Source: Bradyrhizobium sp. MOS002 (GTDB lineage: Bacteria; Pseudomonadota; Alphaproteobacteria; Rhizobiales; Xanthobacteraceae). From it: DNA of 64,000 nt. This document shows positions 32,027 through 40,587 of the stretch, piece after piece; position 1 is the stretch's first letter; the number at the start of each line of letters is the position of its first letter. Below the pieces are notes generated by a model. It was not told the DNA's origin. It did no database searches and saw only the letters and a list, made by a program, of their open reading frames with translations. The position numbers were made by a program, and so were the translations under genes. The stretch is from positions 62,001 through 126,000 of the forward strand of contig NZ_PYFX01000011.1 of assembly GCF_003020115.1 (NCBI RefSeq), written 5' to 3'.

Positions 32027-33259
32027 TTACGTCTTCAGGAGCGGTCCGGGGAGTAACAAGCCTGTCGGGAAACCCGGGACGGGCGGCGTCATCCAGCGCC
32101 GCGCCCGTCCGTGTCCGAAGGACTGCACCTTGTTCGATCGCGCCAGCTCTTCGAGGGCCCGCTGCACGGTGCGCGCGCTCGTTCCCAGCGCCAGCGCGAG
32201 CGCCGAGCTCGACCAGGGCTCGCCGTCGGAGAGGAAGGCGAGCACGGTGGCGTGCTTCTCCTCGACGGGGCGTGCCAACATGAGGACGTCGCGCGTCTTG
32301 CCCGGTGTGTTGCGCGGCGTCAGCGCAAAACCTTGCCTGGTCGCGCTGACATCGGCGAGAGGCTTGAGCTTGGTGCGGAGCCGCCCGATTTCGACACGCA
32401 GCCGGGCGCGATGCGATTCATCGACGTGCCTTGCCTGAAACGCTCCCGTGATCAAGGCTTCCCGCGAGACATCCGCGGGCCAGGCCTGCGCCAGGATGCG
32501 GGCGAGCGCGAACAGCACCGGCCGCCTTCCGAGCGGCACGAGGATGCCTCGGCTGCGAACCGCGTGATGGAACGTGTCCACCACGAGCGCCTCCGATGTC
32601 GCGAGGTCCTCGACCTCGTTGAGCAGCAACTGCCGTTCGTGCCCGCGCGTGATCAGGCGCGCTGCGGGCGCGTCGAGCACGCGGCTCGTGCTCTCGACCT
32701 CGGCGGCAAGCGCGGGAATGCCGGCCTGCCGTGCGGCGCTCGCCGCGCGGTCGAGCGCCGCGCGCGCGGCTTTCGTTCTGAGCCGCCTGATGGCGATACC
32801 GGCGATCACGAGCTCGCGGGCGACCTGCGCAGCCGGGGGCAGCGGCGTGGTCTTGATCTCGGCCAGCGTGCGCTCGGCCTCGTCGAGGCGCCCGAGAAGG
32901 AGAAGTCTGCGCGCCTCGATGTGACCCGCATGGGCGGCGTTGGCGAGGTCACCGTGGCTTGCGAGCGTCGCCCGCGCCGCCGCGAGCGTCTTCGCCGGCC
33001 AATTCAGGTCGCGCGAGACGAGTGCGATCTCGGCCTCCGCCACCAGGCATCTGGCACGCGCGACCGCCTCTCTCGGGCCGAAGGCGCGTGCGGCGCTGCG
33101 CAGCAACGTCTTCGCCTTGGCGAGGTCGCCGAGCTGCGCCATCGCGATGCCGCGCAGCGCCAGCGAGGGTGCATCGTTGCGCAGCGCAACGCGGTTCAGC
33201 GCGCCGAGCGGATCGCCGGCTTGGAGCGCGCGGGCCGCGGCCGTGATCAGCGACTCCAT
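32027..33259 (-). CDS. TPR-like regulator with two winged-helix domains
   Basis: A 410-residue cytoplasmic protein. Residues 1-200 are an Ala/Leu-rich helical array like TPRs (LAKAKTLLRSAARAFG, GRLDEAERTLAEIK). Residues 225-310 resemble an OmpR/SARP-type winged helix (SREALITGAFQARHVDESHR, LRVEIGRLRTKL). Residues 335-395 form a second HTH (SSSALALALGTSARTVQRAL, then the wing GHGRARRWM). It is divergent from the DUF899 gene, 150 bp away, the usual geometry for a local regulator. I know of no characterised member; the regulatory target is inferred from position. Confidence 0.72.
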   Translation of the reverse strand: MESLITAAARALQAGDPLGALNRVALRNDAPSLALRGIAMAQLGDLAKAKTLLRSAARAFGPREAVARARCLVAEAEIALVSRDLNWPAKTLAAARATLASHGDLANAAHAGHIEARRLLLLGRLDEAERTLAEIKTTPLPPAAQVARELVIAGIAIRRLRTKAARAALDRAASAARQAGIPALAAEVESTSRVLDAPAARLITRGHERQLLLNEVEDLATSEALVVDTFHHAVRSRGILVPLGRRPVLFALARILAQAWPADVSREALITGAFQARHVDESHRARLRVEIGRLRTKLKPLADVSATRQGFALTPRNTPGKTRDVLMLARPVEEKHATVLAFLSDGEPWSSSALALALGTSARTVQRALEELARSNKVQSFGHGRARRWMTPPVPGFPTGLLLPGPLLKT

Positions 33260-33409
33260 TCAAATCCCGCCACACTTGTTACTCCCACCACGCAACCGTC
33301 CGGTGCGAGAGATCGTTGACGGCCGACAATGTGCGGCGAGGGACGAGCGGTTCCGCATCGCGCGAAGCGAGATACGGAACAGCCGCCCGGGAAAAGTTGG
33401 AGAGCCATG

Positions 33410-34201
33410 ATGACATCAGCTGACAACGCAGGAAATAACGGACAGGCCGCCATGCAGACACCGCCGGTGGTGTCGCCGCAGGACTGGGAGGCCGCCCGTC
33501 AGCAACTGCTCGTGAAGGAAAAGGCGCATACCCGTGCCCGCGACGCCCTGGCCGCCGAGCGCCGGCGCATGCCGTGGATGGAAGTCGCCAAAACCTATGC
33601 GTTCGAGGGGCCCGGCGGCAAGGTCAGTCTGCACGACCTGTTCCAGGGCCGGCGGCAGCTGATCGTCTACCGCGCCTTCTTCGAGCCGGGCGTGTTCGGC
33701 TGGCCCGATCATGCCTGCCGCGGCTGCTCCATGGTGGCCGACCAGGTCGCCCATGTCTCGCACCTGAACGCCCGCGACACCACGCTGGTGTTCGCCTCGC
33801 GCGCGCCGCAGGCCGACATCAGCAGGCTGAAGCAGCGGATGGGCTGGACCATGCCATGGGTCACGGTCACCGACAGTTTCGATGCGGATTTCGGTGTCGA
33901 CGAATGGCACGGAACGAACGTGTTCTACCGCGACGGGACGCGCATCTTCCGCACCTACTTCGTCAAGAGCCGGGGCGACGAGCAGATGGGCGGCACCTGG
34001 AATTACCTCGACATCACGCCGCTGGGACGGCAGGAGGTCTGGGAGGATTCGCCGAAAGGCTATCCGCAGACGCCGACCTACAAATGGTGGAACTGGCACG
34101 ACAGCTACACCGAAGGTGCCGCGCCGGACAAGAAGTGGGTCGAGATCTCGACCGCCGGCGAGAAGGCTTTTCGCGAGGAGGCGGCTGAAGGACGTGACTA
34201 G
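33410..34201 (+). CDS. DUF899 family thioredoxin-like protein
   Basis: A 263-residue cytoplasmic protein of DUF899, annotated in places as thioredoxin-fold dithiol-disulfide proteins. Visible: VSPQDWEAARQQLLVKEKAHTRARDALAAERR (split motif at 20-50), then KVSLHDLFQGRRQLIVYR, GCSMVADQ preceded by Cys (ACRGCS, C-x-x-C), and WGTNVF-like DEWHGTNVFYRDG, YLDITPLGRQE. Two ATGs are in frame at 33407 and 33410; GGAG is best spaced to the second. It overlaps the next gene by 8 bp. Redox activity is plausible from CRGC but untested. Confidence 0.86.
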   Translation: MTSADNAGNNGQAAMQTPPVVSPQDWEAARQQLLVKEKAHTRARDALAAERRRMPWMEVAKTYAFEGPGGKVSLHDLFQGRRQLIVYRAFFEPGVFGWPDHACRGCSMVADQVAHVSHLNARDTTLVFASRAPQADISRLKQRMGWTMPWVTVTDSFDADFGVDEWHGTNVFYRDGTRIFRTYFVKSRGDEQMGGTWNYLDITPLGRQEVWEDSPKGYPQTPTYKWWNWHDSYTEGAAPDKKWVEISTAGEKAFREEAAEGRD

Positions 34202-34472
34202 TCCCGCCAGCGCAACTGCCGGCGCGAGCCGCAACGGCGTGGTGGCCGCGCGCCACCTCGCCAATTGGCTGGCGCTGGCGGCGACACCGACCTTCGCGAT
34301 CATGGCCGTGCTGACGGTCGTGCTCGATGTCCCGGCGGACATGCTGTGCGGCTCCGGACATGGGGCGATGCTCGGAGGGATGGTGCCGATGTATCTGCTG
34401 ATGAGCGCGTTTCATTCAGCGGCGTGGTTGAGGCTGATTGCGGAGGGGCGGGGTCGGCGTGCGGTGAGGTGA
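34194..34472 (+). CDS. small two-helix membrane protein coupled to DUF899
   Basis: A 92-residue protein, GTG start at 34194 overlapping the end of the DUF899 gene by eight bases, so translationally coupled. Two hydrophobic segments: about 23-43 (NWLALAATPTFAIMAVLTVV) and 56-80 (GAMLGGMVPMYLLMSAFHSAAW), with a basic C-terminus. A Cys and two His lie near the membrane face (MLCGSGHG, AFHS). Unrecognised family. The pairing suggests the DUF899 protein works with a membrane partner. Confidence 0.68.
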   Translation: MTSPASATAGASRNGVVAARHLANWLALAATPTFAIMAVLTVVLDVPADMLCGSGHGAMLGGMVPMYLLMSAFHSAAWLRLIAEGRGRRAVR

Positions 34473-34473
34473 A

Positions 34474-34498
34474 TACGGCTCCGCCTCAGGCGGAGCCG
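34474..34498. terminator. bidirectional terminator hairpin
   Basis: ACGGCTCCGCC-TCA-GGCGGAGCCGT fills the 26-bp gap between two convergent genes. Confidence 0.75.
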
Positions 34499-34918
34499 TT
34501 ACTGCGACCCCGCCGCCTGCAGATAAGCAATCACCTTCGCCGCTTCCTCCGCCGAGACGCCGCCATAGGGCTGCATCTTGTTGCCGGATACGACCTCGTC
34601 CGGCTTGACCATGAAGCGGGTGAGTTTGTCCTGGTCCCAGACGAAGCCGGCTTCTTTCATCGACGAGGAATAATTGTAGTCCGGCAGCGCGCCGGCCTTG
34701 CGTCCGACGATCTTGTTGAGGTTGGGGCCCAGACGATTGTCGCCCTCTTTCACCGAGTGGCAGGTTCGGCAGGAATTGTTGAAGGCCTGCTGGCCCGCAT
34801 CGTCGCTCGCGGGCTGCTGTGCGAGCGAGGCGGGCGCGGACAGCAGCAGCGTCAGTGCGCCGGCGCCAGCGATCGCGTGCAGCCATGTGCCTTGCGGCGT
34901 TTGCGGGCGTGATTGCAT
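34499..34918 (-). CDS. c-type cytochrome
   Basis: A 139-residue periplasmic class I cytochrome c, similar in plan to cytochrome c2/c550. Signal peptide about 1-34 (ALTLLLSAPASLA). Heme attachment CRTCH near 50; downstream RLGPNLNKIVGRKAG and axial Met ligand in GNKMQPYGG. GGAGG lies five bases before the ATG at 34918; ATGs at 34930 and 34978 lack one. It should shuttle electrons between respiratory complexes; no oxidase gene is adjacent. Confidence 0.92.
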   Translation of the reverse strand: MQSRPQTPQGTWLHAIAGAGALTLLLSAPASLAQQPASDDAGQQAFNNSCRTCHSVKEGDNRLGPNLNKIVGRKAGALPDYNYSSSMKEAGFVWDQDKLTRFMVKPDEVVSGNKMQPYGGVSAEEAAKVIAYLQAAGSQ

Positions 34919-34977
34919 TTGCGCCTCCATCGGGGATCGCGCCGCAGCACGCGCGCGCATCGGGATGCCGAGGGCCA

Positions 34978-35011
34978 ACGAAAACGGCCCCGGTGGGTTC
35001 CGGGGCCGTTT
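34978..35011 (-). terminator. rho-independent terminator after the L,D-transpeptidase gene
   Basis: Minus strand: AACGGCCCCGG-AACCCA-CCGGGGCCGTTTTCGTT, beginning 21 bp beyond the stop codon. Confidence 0.85.
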
Positions 35012-35031
35012 GCGTCACAATGTCCTGTTGC

Positions 35032-35739
35032 TTATCGCGTCGCGGCTCCGAGGTCGGCGCGGCGTTCCGTCATCGGCAGCACGATCACCTTGGTGCCGAC
35101 GTTGACGCGGGAGTAGAGGTCCGCGACGTCGTCATTGGTCAGGCGGATGCAGCCGGAGGAGACGTGCTTGCCGATGGTCTCGGGCGCGTTGGTGCCGTGA
35201 ATGCGGTAGATGGTGCCGCCGAGATACATGGCGCGGGCACCGAGCGGGTTGCCGGGACCGCCGGCCATGTGGCGCGGCAGATAGGGCTGGCGGGCGATCA
35301 TCTCCGGCGGCGGGGTCCAATCCGGCCACTCGGCCTTCTTGGTCACCGACTGGGTGCCGGACCAGGTGAAGCCGTCGCGGCCAACGCCGATGCCGTAGCG
35401 CATCGCCTGGCCGTTGCCGAGCACGAGATAGAGGTAGGTGTTGGGCGTATCGATGATGATGGTGCCCGGTGCCTCACGCGTCGCATAGGAGACGGTCTGG
35501 CGGCGGAAGCGCGCCGGCGTTTCGACGGCGTCCTGGTCCTCGGACGGCGCGGCCTGATACGGCGTGGCTTGATAAGGCTGGTACGGTTGCGGCGCTGCGA
35601 TCGGCGGCAGCGGCTGGAAGAAGGGGAAGAGCTGCACGGGCGCGGCCTTGGCCGGGCCGGCGAATGCGATCGCGGTCACAGCCACTGCGCCAAACGCAAC
35701 GGCGCGCGAATAGTTCTTCAACGTCTCCAGATTGATCAT
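35032..35739 (-). CDS. L,D-transpeptidase (YkuD domain)
   Basis: A 235-residue exported peptidoglycan cross-linking enzyme. Signal peptide 1-31 (AGPAKA). A Pro/Gln/Tyr linker (PYQPYQATPYQAAP) leads to a YkuD domain from about 85. Catalytic motif: H-G-T-N-A-P-E-T-I-G-K then HVSSGCIRL with the nucleophilic Cys near residue 205. Such enzymes make 3-3 cross-links or attach Braun-type proteins. ATG 35739 follows AGGGGCGACCA. The same frame is open for 120 codons upstream but lacks start features. Confidence 0.92.
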   Translation of the reverse strand: MINLETLKNYSRAVAFGAVAVTAIAFAGPAKAAPVQLFPFFQPLPPIAAPQPYQPYQATPYQAAPSEDQDAVETPARFRRQTVSYATREAPGTIIIDTPNTYLYLVLGNGQAMRYGIGVGRDGFTWSGTQSVTKKAEWPDWTPPPEMIARQPYLPRHMAGGPGNPLGARAMYLGGTIYRIHGTNAPETIGKHVSSGCIRLTNDDVADLYSRVNVGTKVIVLPMTERRADLGAATR

Positions 35740-36013
35740 TGGTCGCCCCTGTCTGCGCGGTGTTTCTTGGCCGCCCCGGCACCGTTTCGGTGCTCTGTTG
35801 CGTAAATCACTAACGACAAGAAGTTTCGGGACGTTTGCGCGGGAAACCGAAAACGGCTTCATGGCGGCAAGGATTGTTTCATGACGGTTTCGTGGCTGCG
35901 CGGAGCCGTCAACGAACAAAACAGCGGGCCGACACTTCCATGACGTCACACGCCTGAAATATCCGTGGTTGATGGTCCAAAGCCGAGAATCATAAAAATC
36001 TCGGGATTTCCCC

Positions 36014-37066
36014 ATGCGGGTATTAATCGCGACTGACGCCTGGCATCCGCAGGTCAACGGTGTGGTGCGGACGCTGACCTCGCTGGCTGGCGCTGCCAAG
36101 GCATTGGATGTCGAGATCGACTTCCTGACGCCGGACGGCTTTCGGTCGTGGCCGTTGCCGACCTACCCGGGGCTGCGCATTGCGCTGCCGAGCGGCAAGG
36201 AGATTGCGCGGCGGATCGAGAAGGCGGCGCCGGAAGCCCTGCACATCGCGACCGAAGGGCCGATCGGCTGGGCGGCGCGGGCCTATTGCCGCCGCAACCG
36301 GCTCGCCTTCACCACCTCCTACACCACGCGCTTTCCCGAATACGTCTCGGTGCGGACCGGCATTCCGGCTGCCGTCGGATACGCCGTGCTGCGCCACTTC
36401 CACGATGCCGCCGCGATGACAATGGTGGCGACGCCCTCGCTGCGGCAGGAACTGTCCGAGCGCGGCTTCAAGCGGCTTGGTTTCTGGACGCGCGGCGTCA
36501 ACACCGAGTTGTTCCATCCCGACTCTCCGGCCAAGCTCGACCTGCCCGGGCCGATCTTCATGACGATGGGCCGCGTGGCGGTGGAGAAGAATCTCGAGGC
36601 ATTCCTCTCGCTCGACCTGCCCGGCACCAAGGTCGTCGTCGGCGACGGCCCGCAGAAGGCTGCGCTCGAAAAGAAATATCCCGATGTGGTCTTCCTCGGC
36701 GAGAAAAAGGGCGCCGATCTGACCGCGCATCTCGCCGCCGCCGACGTGTTCGTGTTTCCGAGCCTGACCGACACGTTCGGCGTGGTGCAACTCGAAGCGC
36801 TCGCCTGCGGCACGCCGGTTGCGGCGTTTCCGGTGACGGGTCCGAAGGACGTCATCGCCGATCATCCGATCGGCGCGATCGATCACGATTTGCGCGCCGC
36901 GTGCCTGCGCGCGCTCACCATGTCGCGCCAGACCTGCCGCAACTTCGCGCTGGAGCGCTCCTGGGAAAACAGCGCGCGCCAGTTCGTCGGCAATCTCACT
37001 TCACTTCAACCCAGCCGCGTCTTGCGCGCCTCGCCTCGCATGGCGCGGCGGCCGGTGCGCGGTTGA
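36014..37066 (+). CDS. GT4-family glycosyltransferase, candidate glycolipid synthase
   Basis: A 350-residue retaining GT-B glycosyltransferase. N-terminal RVLIATDAWHPQVNGVVRT is the acceptor-domain signature of MgtA/SqdX-like enzymes, then TTSYTTRFPEY; the C-domain has TMGRVAVEKNLEAFL, VVVGDGPQ, FLGEKKGADL and FPSLTDTFGVVQLEALACG with the E-x7-E donor site. Family members transfer sugars to diacylglycerol or phosphatidylinositol; in Agrobacterium one makes glucosyl- and glucuronosyl-diacylglycerol. It precedes pmtA by 35 bp, same strand, so lipid acceptor is plausible. The protein lacks membrane helices and would act at the inner-membrane face. Confidence 0.83.
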   Translation: MRVLIATDAWHPQVNGVVRTLTSLAGAAKALDVEIDFLTPDGFRSWPLPTYPGLRIALPSGKEIARRIEKAAPEALHIATEGPIGWAARAYCRRNRLAFTTSYTTRFPEYVSVRTGIPAAVGYAVLRHFHDAAAMTMVATPSLRQELSERGFKRLGFWTRGVNTELFHPDSPAKLDLPGPIFMTMGRVAVEKNLEAFLSLDLPGTKVVVGDGPQKAALEKKYPDVVFLGEKKGADLTAHLAAADVFVFPSLTDTFGVVQLEALACGTPVAAFPVTGPKDVIADHPIGAIDHDLRAACLRALTMSRQTCRNFALERSWENSARQFVGNLTSLQPSRVLRASPRMARRPVRG

Positions 37067-37101
37067 CCGCAACGTTTTGAACCACAGCGAGAACCTCATC
37101 G

Positions 37102-37791
37102 ATGGCTAAGATCATGAACCTTGACGGCACCCAGCAGCTCGACCTCACCCGTGGCACGGTCGAGCAGGCCTACGATCGGTGGGCGCCGGTCTACGACCTC
37201 GTGTTCGGAGGCGTGTTCGCCAAGGGCCGGCAGGCCGCGATCGCGGCCACCAACAAGATCGGCGGCCGGGTGCTCGAGGTCGGCGTCGGCACCGGCATCT
37301 CGCTGCCGCTCTACGCGCCCCATCTGCGCATCTTCGGCACCGACATCTCGGAGGCGATGCTCGACAAGGCGCGCCAGCGCGTCGCCGAGGGCAAGCTGAA
37401 CAACGTCGAAGGCCTCGCGGTGATGGATGCCGAGAAGCTCGAATTCCCCGACAACTCCTTCGACGTCGTGATGGCGCAATACGTCGTCACGGCCGTGCCG
37501 AATCCGGAGGTCGCCCTGGACGAATTCGCCCGCGTGCTGCGCCCGGGCGGCGAGCTGATCATTCTCACCCGCGTCAGCGCCGATACCGGCATGCGCCGCT
37601 TCATCGAGCAGAAGCTGCAGCCGGTGGTGCGTCCGCTCGGCTTCCGCACCGCCGAGTTCGCCTGGTCGCGTTACGCCAAATGGCTGGCCGGTGCCGACGG
37701 CATCGAGCTCGCCGAGCGCCGTCTGATTCCGCCGCTCGGTCATTTCTCGCTGGTGCGCTTCCGCAAGCTCGACGTCGCCAAGGCGGCTTGA
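37102..37791 (+). CDS. pmtA: PmtA-type phospholipid N-methyltransferase
   Basis: A 229-residue SAM-dependent methyltransferase of the Rhodobacter PmtA type, which methylates phosphatidylethanolamine toward phosphatidylcholine. Motif I VLEVGVGTGISLPLY near 54, DISEAMLDKA near 77, VMDAEKLEFPDNSFDVVMAQYV near 105-126, VLRPGGELIILTRV and the C-terminal GFRTAEFAWSRYAKWL. Soluble, membrane-peripheral. A ubiquinone-pathway methyltransferase is the main alternative, but the VGVGTG and YDLVFGGVFAKGR start favour PmtA. It follows the GT4 gene closely. Confidence 0.82.
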   Translation: MAKIMNLDGTQQLDLTRGTVEQAYDRWAPVYDLVFGGVFAKGRQAAIAATNKIGGRVLEVGVGTGISLPLYAPHLRIFGTDISEAMLDKARQRVAEGKLNNVEGLAVMDAEKLEFPDNSFDVVMAQYVVTAVPNPEVALDEFARVLRPGGELIILTRVSADTGMRRFIEQKLQPVVRPLGFRTAEFAWSRYAKWLAGADGIELAERRLIPPLGHFSLVRFRKLDVAKAA

Positions 37792-37916
37792 TCCAAGCTC
37801 ACGTAACCCGTGCGTCACCGCGCCGCTGTACAGCGTCACATGACAAAATGATGATGTCACACGGCGTACACCGAATCCCTGTAAATCCTGAACCCGAAAG
37901 CATTTTGGGGGAGAGC

Positions 37917-38576
37917 ATGATCAAGAACTATCTCGAACAGCTGCGGATCCAGCGCTGGGACGACCATCGCTACTATCATCACAGCCGCATCAATCAGAGC
38001 CTACACTTCGTCAGCGCACTGAGCTTCCTGTTCGCCTATGTCTGGCTGTTCGTCGACCCCATGATCTCCGCGCTGGTGGGCTGGCTGGTCTCGATGACCT
38101 CGCGCCAGGCCGGTCACTTCTTCTTCGAGCCGCACGGCTACGACCAGATCAATCAGGCGACGCACGAGCACAAGGAAGAGATCAAGGTCGGCTACAACCT
38201 TCAGCGCAAGGTGGTGCTGATGTCGATCTGGGCGCTGTCGCCACTGGTGCTGTTGGTCGATCCCACGCTGTTCGGACTGTTCACGCCCTGGGTGGGTGCG
38301 ACCGACTTCATGCGGCAGGTCGCCAAGATCTGGCTCGTCGTCGGCGGCGGCGGACTTCTGTTCCGCACCGTGCACCTGTTCTTCATCCGGGACGTCGAGA
38401 CCGGCCTCGTCTGGATGACGAAGATCCTGACCGACCCCTTCCACGATCTGATGCTCTACCGCAACGCGCCGCTGGCGCTGATGCGCGGCGAGCTGATGGA
38501 TCCCGGCCTGCACCTCAACCCCGAGCACACGCTGGGCCTCATCGGCGAACCCACGCTCGAAGAGCAGCACGCCTGA
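37917..38576 (+). CDS. Mpo1-like (DUF962-related) membrane protein with His motifs
   Basis: A 219-residue inner-membrane protein with about four helices (residues 35-70 and 103-160). Polar motifs YYHHSRINQSLHF near 20-32 and SRQAGHFFFEPHGYD near 63-77, then THEHKEE. These correspond by eye to the FYHHNPKN-x-x-IH and VGHGVFE motifs of Mpo1, an Fe(II)-dependent dioxygenase that shortens 2-hydroxy fatty acids in yeast. The match is distant and unusually extended. GGGGGAGAGC precedes the ATG. It lies between pmtA and lipid enzyme genes, which fits a fatty-acyl substrate. Confidence 0.55.
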   Translation: MIKNYLEQLRIQRWDDHRYYHHSRINQSLHFVSALSFLFAYVWLFVDPMISALVGWLVSMTSRQAGHFFFEPHGYDQINQATHEHKEEIKVGYNLQRKVVLMSIWALSPLVLLVDPTLFGLFTPWVGATDFMRQVAKIWLVVGGGGLLFRTVHLFFIRDVETGLVWMTKILTDPFHDLMLYRNAPLALMRGELMDPGLHLNPEHTLGLIGEPTLEEQHA

Positions 38577-38617
38577 GCGCGCCGTTCTCACCAAGGCCTC
38601 CGATGTCTGATGGTTGC

Positions 38618-38843
38618 GTCATGCCCGGGCTCGTCCCGGGCATCCACGTGTTTGGAGCCGCGAGCGCGGTGCTCCTTTCACCTCTCCCCGCGTGCGGGGA
38701 GAGGTCGAATTTGCGCGTCGCGCAAATTCGGGTGAGGGGGGCTCTCCGCGAGGGTGTTGCTAGCGAATCGTCCACCAACGCTCACCGCACGCGCGGAGAG
38801 TCCCCCTCACCCCAACCCTCTCCCCGCAGGCGGGGAGAGGGGG
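38618..38843. repeat. palindromic repeat block (two families)
   Basis: Left, 38620-38643: ATGCCCGGG-CTCG-TCCCGGGCAT. Right, 38681-38843: CCTCTCCCCGCGTGCGGGGA, TTTGCGCGTCGCGCAAATTC, GGGTGAGGGGG / CCCCCTCACCC and CTCTCCCCGCAGGCGGGGAG. The 311-bp gap between the two convergent genes holds only these. Confidence 0.85.
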
Positions 38844-38887
38844 AGGAGAAGGCAGTGTTCGTAGCGCAGTGTGGGTGTGGAAAGACC

Positions 38888-40552
38888 TCAGCGCCCGAAG
38901 CGCTTGGCCAGCATCTCTTTCAAAATCTGCCGCTTTATATTCTTGTTGGTGAGGACGCCATCGTGCCACCAGAAGCCGTCGGCTTTCATCTTCTCGGCCG
39001 CGCGGACGAAACGCTCGGCGACCTCAGTGAAATCGGCATCGGTGTAGTTCAGGCTGAAGATCAGCCGGCCGGTGCCGACCCAGCTCAGGGACAGGCCCTC
39101 GGCGCGCAGGTAATATTGCAGCATCCAGTTGTAGCGGGACGGCGTGGTGTATTTCACCGTCCAGATCGACGAGAAGTTTGCGAACCGCACCGGCAGGTCG
39201 GCATCGGTCATCATCCGGTTGAGCTTTTGCGCGCGGTCGTTCCACGTCTCGTCCAGCCCGTCATAGATGGCACGGAAGTTCGGGCTGGCGAGCCGGCTCA
39301 GAAACTCGTCCATCGCTGTCATGACGTAGGGGTGCGAGTTGAAAGTGCCGCGGGCGAAGCAGACGTCGGCGGGACGATCGTCGCGGAAACGGCGCATCAG
39401 CTCCTTCTTCCCGCAGACCACGCCGACCGGCAGGCCGCCGGCGAGGCTCTTGCCGTAGGTCACCATGTCGGCCCTGATGCCAAAGTATTCCTGGGCGCCG
39501 CCGGCAGCGAGACGGAAACCGACGAAGACCTCGTCGAAGATCAGCACGATGCCGCGTTGGTCGCAGACCTCGCGCAGTTGCTTCAGCCATTCTGTATAGG
39601 CGGCGCGGTCGAAATTGCCGCCGCGGGAGCTATCGACCAGCGAGGAATCGCCGGGCGCGTTGCCGTTCGGATGCAGCCCCTGCAGCGGATTGACCAGCAC
39701 GCAGGCGATGTCCTTGCGCGTGCGCAGCACGTGCAGCGTCTTCTCGGACATCTCCGCGAGGGTGTAGGTCTCGTGCGCGGGAATCGGATTGCCGACGCCG
39801 GGCTGCACGTCGCCCCACCAACCGTGATAGGCGCCGGCGAAGCGGACGAGATGGGTGCGCCTGGTGTGGTAGCGCGCGAGCCGCACCGCCTGCATTACAG
39901 CTTCGGTGCCGGACATGTGGAAGGACACTTCGTCGAGGCCCGAGATCTGGCAGAGCCGCGCCACGTTCTCGAGGATGACGGGATGGTAGGGGCCGAGCAC
40001 CGGGCCGAGCGCGTGCGCCCGCTTCTCGGAGCCCTCGATGCACTCCTTGTAGAAGTCGTTGCCGAAGATGTTGACGCCGTAGGACCCCGTGAGGTCGTAG
40101 GAGGTGTTGCCGTCAACATCCGTGACGGTGACGCCGCGCGACGACTCCATGAAGGTCGAGGTGCCCAAATGCTCGCGAACGAGACGCGAGAACTGGAACG
40201 GCACGCGGTAGGTCTCGGTGAAGTGCAGGTCGGAGATTTTTTCCGCCGCTTCCTTCGTCATCGCGCGGCCCTTGGGGTAGCGCTCGGCGTAGAGGCTTGC
40301 CAGGCGGAAGAAGCCGTCCTTGCGCTGGGCTGCGATGTTCGCCGGCGCGCCGTCGCAGGCGAAGTAAGCATCGCCTTCGAACTCGTAGAACGGAAGCAGT
40401 TTTGCCACCCGGCGCGACATCTTGGAGTGTCCGGCGAGCGAGCGGTGCTTGGCGCGGGACAATGCGAGCCGCGCCTTGAGCTTCGGGAAGGCGGCGGCAG
40501 CGGACGCTGCGGCGGCCACGGACAAAGAAAGAATCGGGAGTGTCGTTTCCAT
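38888..40552 (-). CDS. class III PLP aminotransferase (GSA-mutase-like) with N-terminal extension
   Basis: A 554-residue fold-type I PLP enzyme. Residues 1-22 are hydrophobic (TLPILSLSVAAAASAAAAF), a signal or anchor; 23-125 are a helical extension absent from typical 430-residue glutamate-1-semialdehyde aminomutases. The core has VTVTDVDGNTSYDLTGSYG, FHMSGTEAVMQAVRLAR, AYHGWWGD, IFDEVFVGFR (PLP-ring Asp) and MVTYGKSLAGGLPVG with the Schiff-base Lys. ALA synthesis in this group uses HemA, so a true HemL role is unlikely. It starts 35 bp from the divergent phosphatidylserine decarboxylase gene. Amino substrate unknown. Confidence 0.83.
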   Translation of the reverse strand: METTLPILSLSVAAAASAAAAFPKLKARLALSRAKHRSLAGHSKMSRRVAKLLPFYEFEGDAYFACDGAPANIAAQRKDGFFRLASLYAERYPKGRAMTKEAAEKISDLHFTETYRVPFQFSRLVREHLGTSTFMESSRGVTVTDVDGNTSYDLTGSYGVNIFGNDFYKECIEGSEKRAHALGPVLGPYHPVILENVARLCQISGLDEVSFHMSGTEAVMQAVRLARYHTRRTHLVRFAGAYHGWWGDVQPGVGNPIPAHETYTLAEMSEKTLHVLRTRKDIACVLVNPLQGLHPNGNAPGDSSLVDSSRGGNFDRAAYTEWLKQLREVCDQRGIVLIFDEVFVGFRLAAGGAQEYFGIRADMVTYGKSLAGGLPVGVVCGKKELMRRFRDDRPADVCFARGTFNSHPYVMTAMDEFLSRLASPNFRAIYDGLDETWNDRAQKLNRMMTDADLPVRFANFSSIWTVKYTTPSRYNWMLQYYLRAEGLSLSWVGTGRLIFSLNYTDADFTEVAERFVRAAEKMKADGFWWHDGVLTNKNIKRQILKEMLAKRFGR

Positions 40553-40587
40553 GACAACAAGCGCTAATACTGCGAGCTGACAGATTC

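Noticed and set aside
38888..40552. Aminotransferase as true hemL
   Set aside because: Hydrophobic N-terminus and extension are foreign to HemL, and alphaproteobacteria generally make ALA through HemA (ALA synthase).
38603..40567. 654-codon plus-strand frame
   Set aside because: Antisense to the aminotransferase gene, and it begins inside palindromic repeats.
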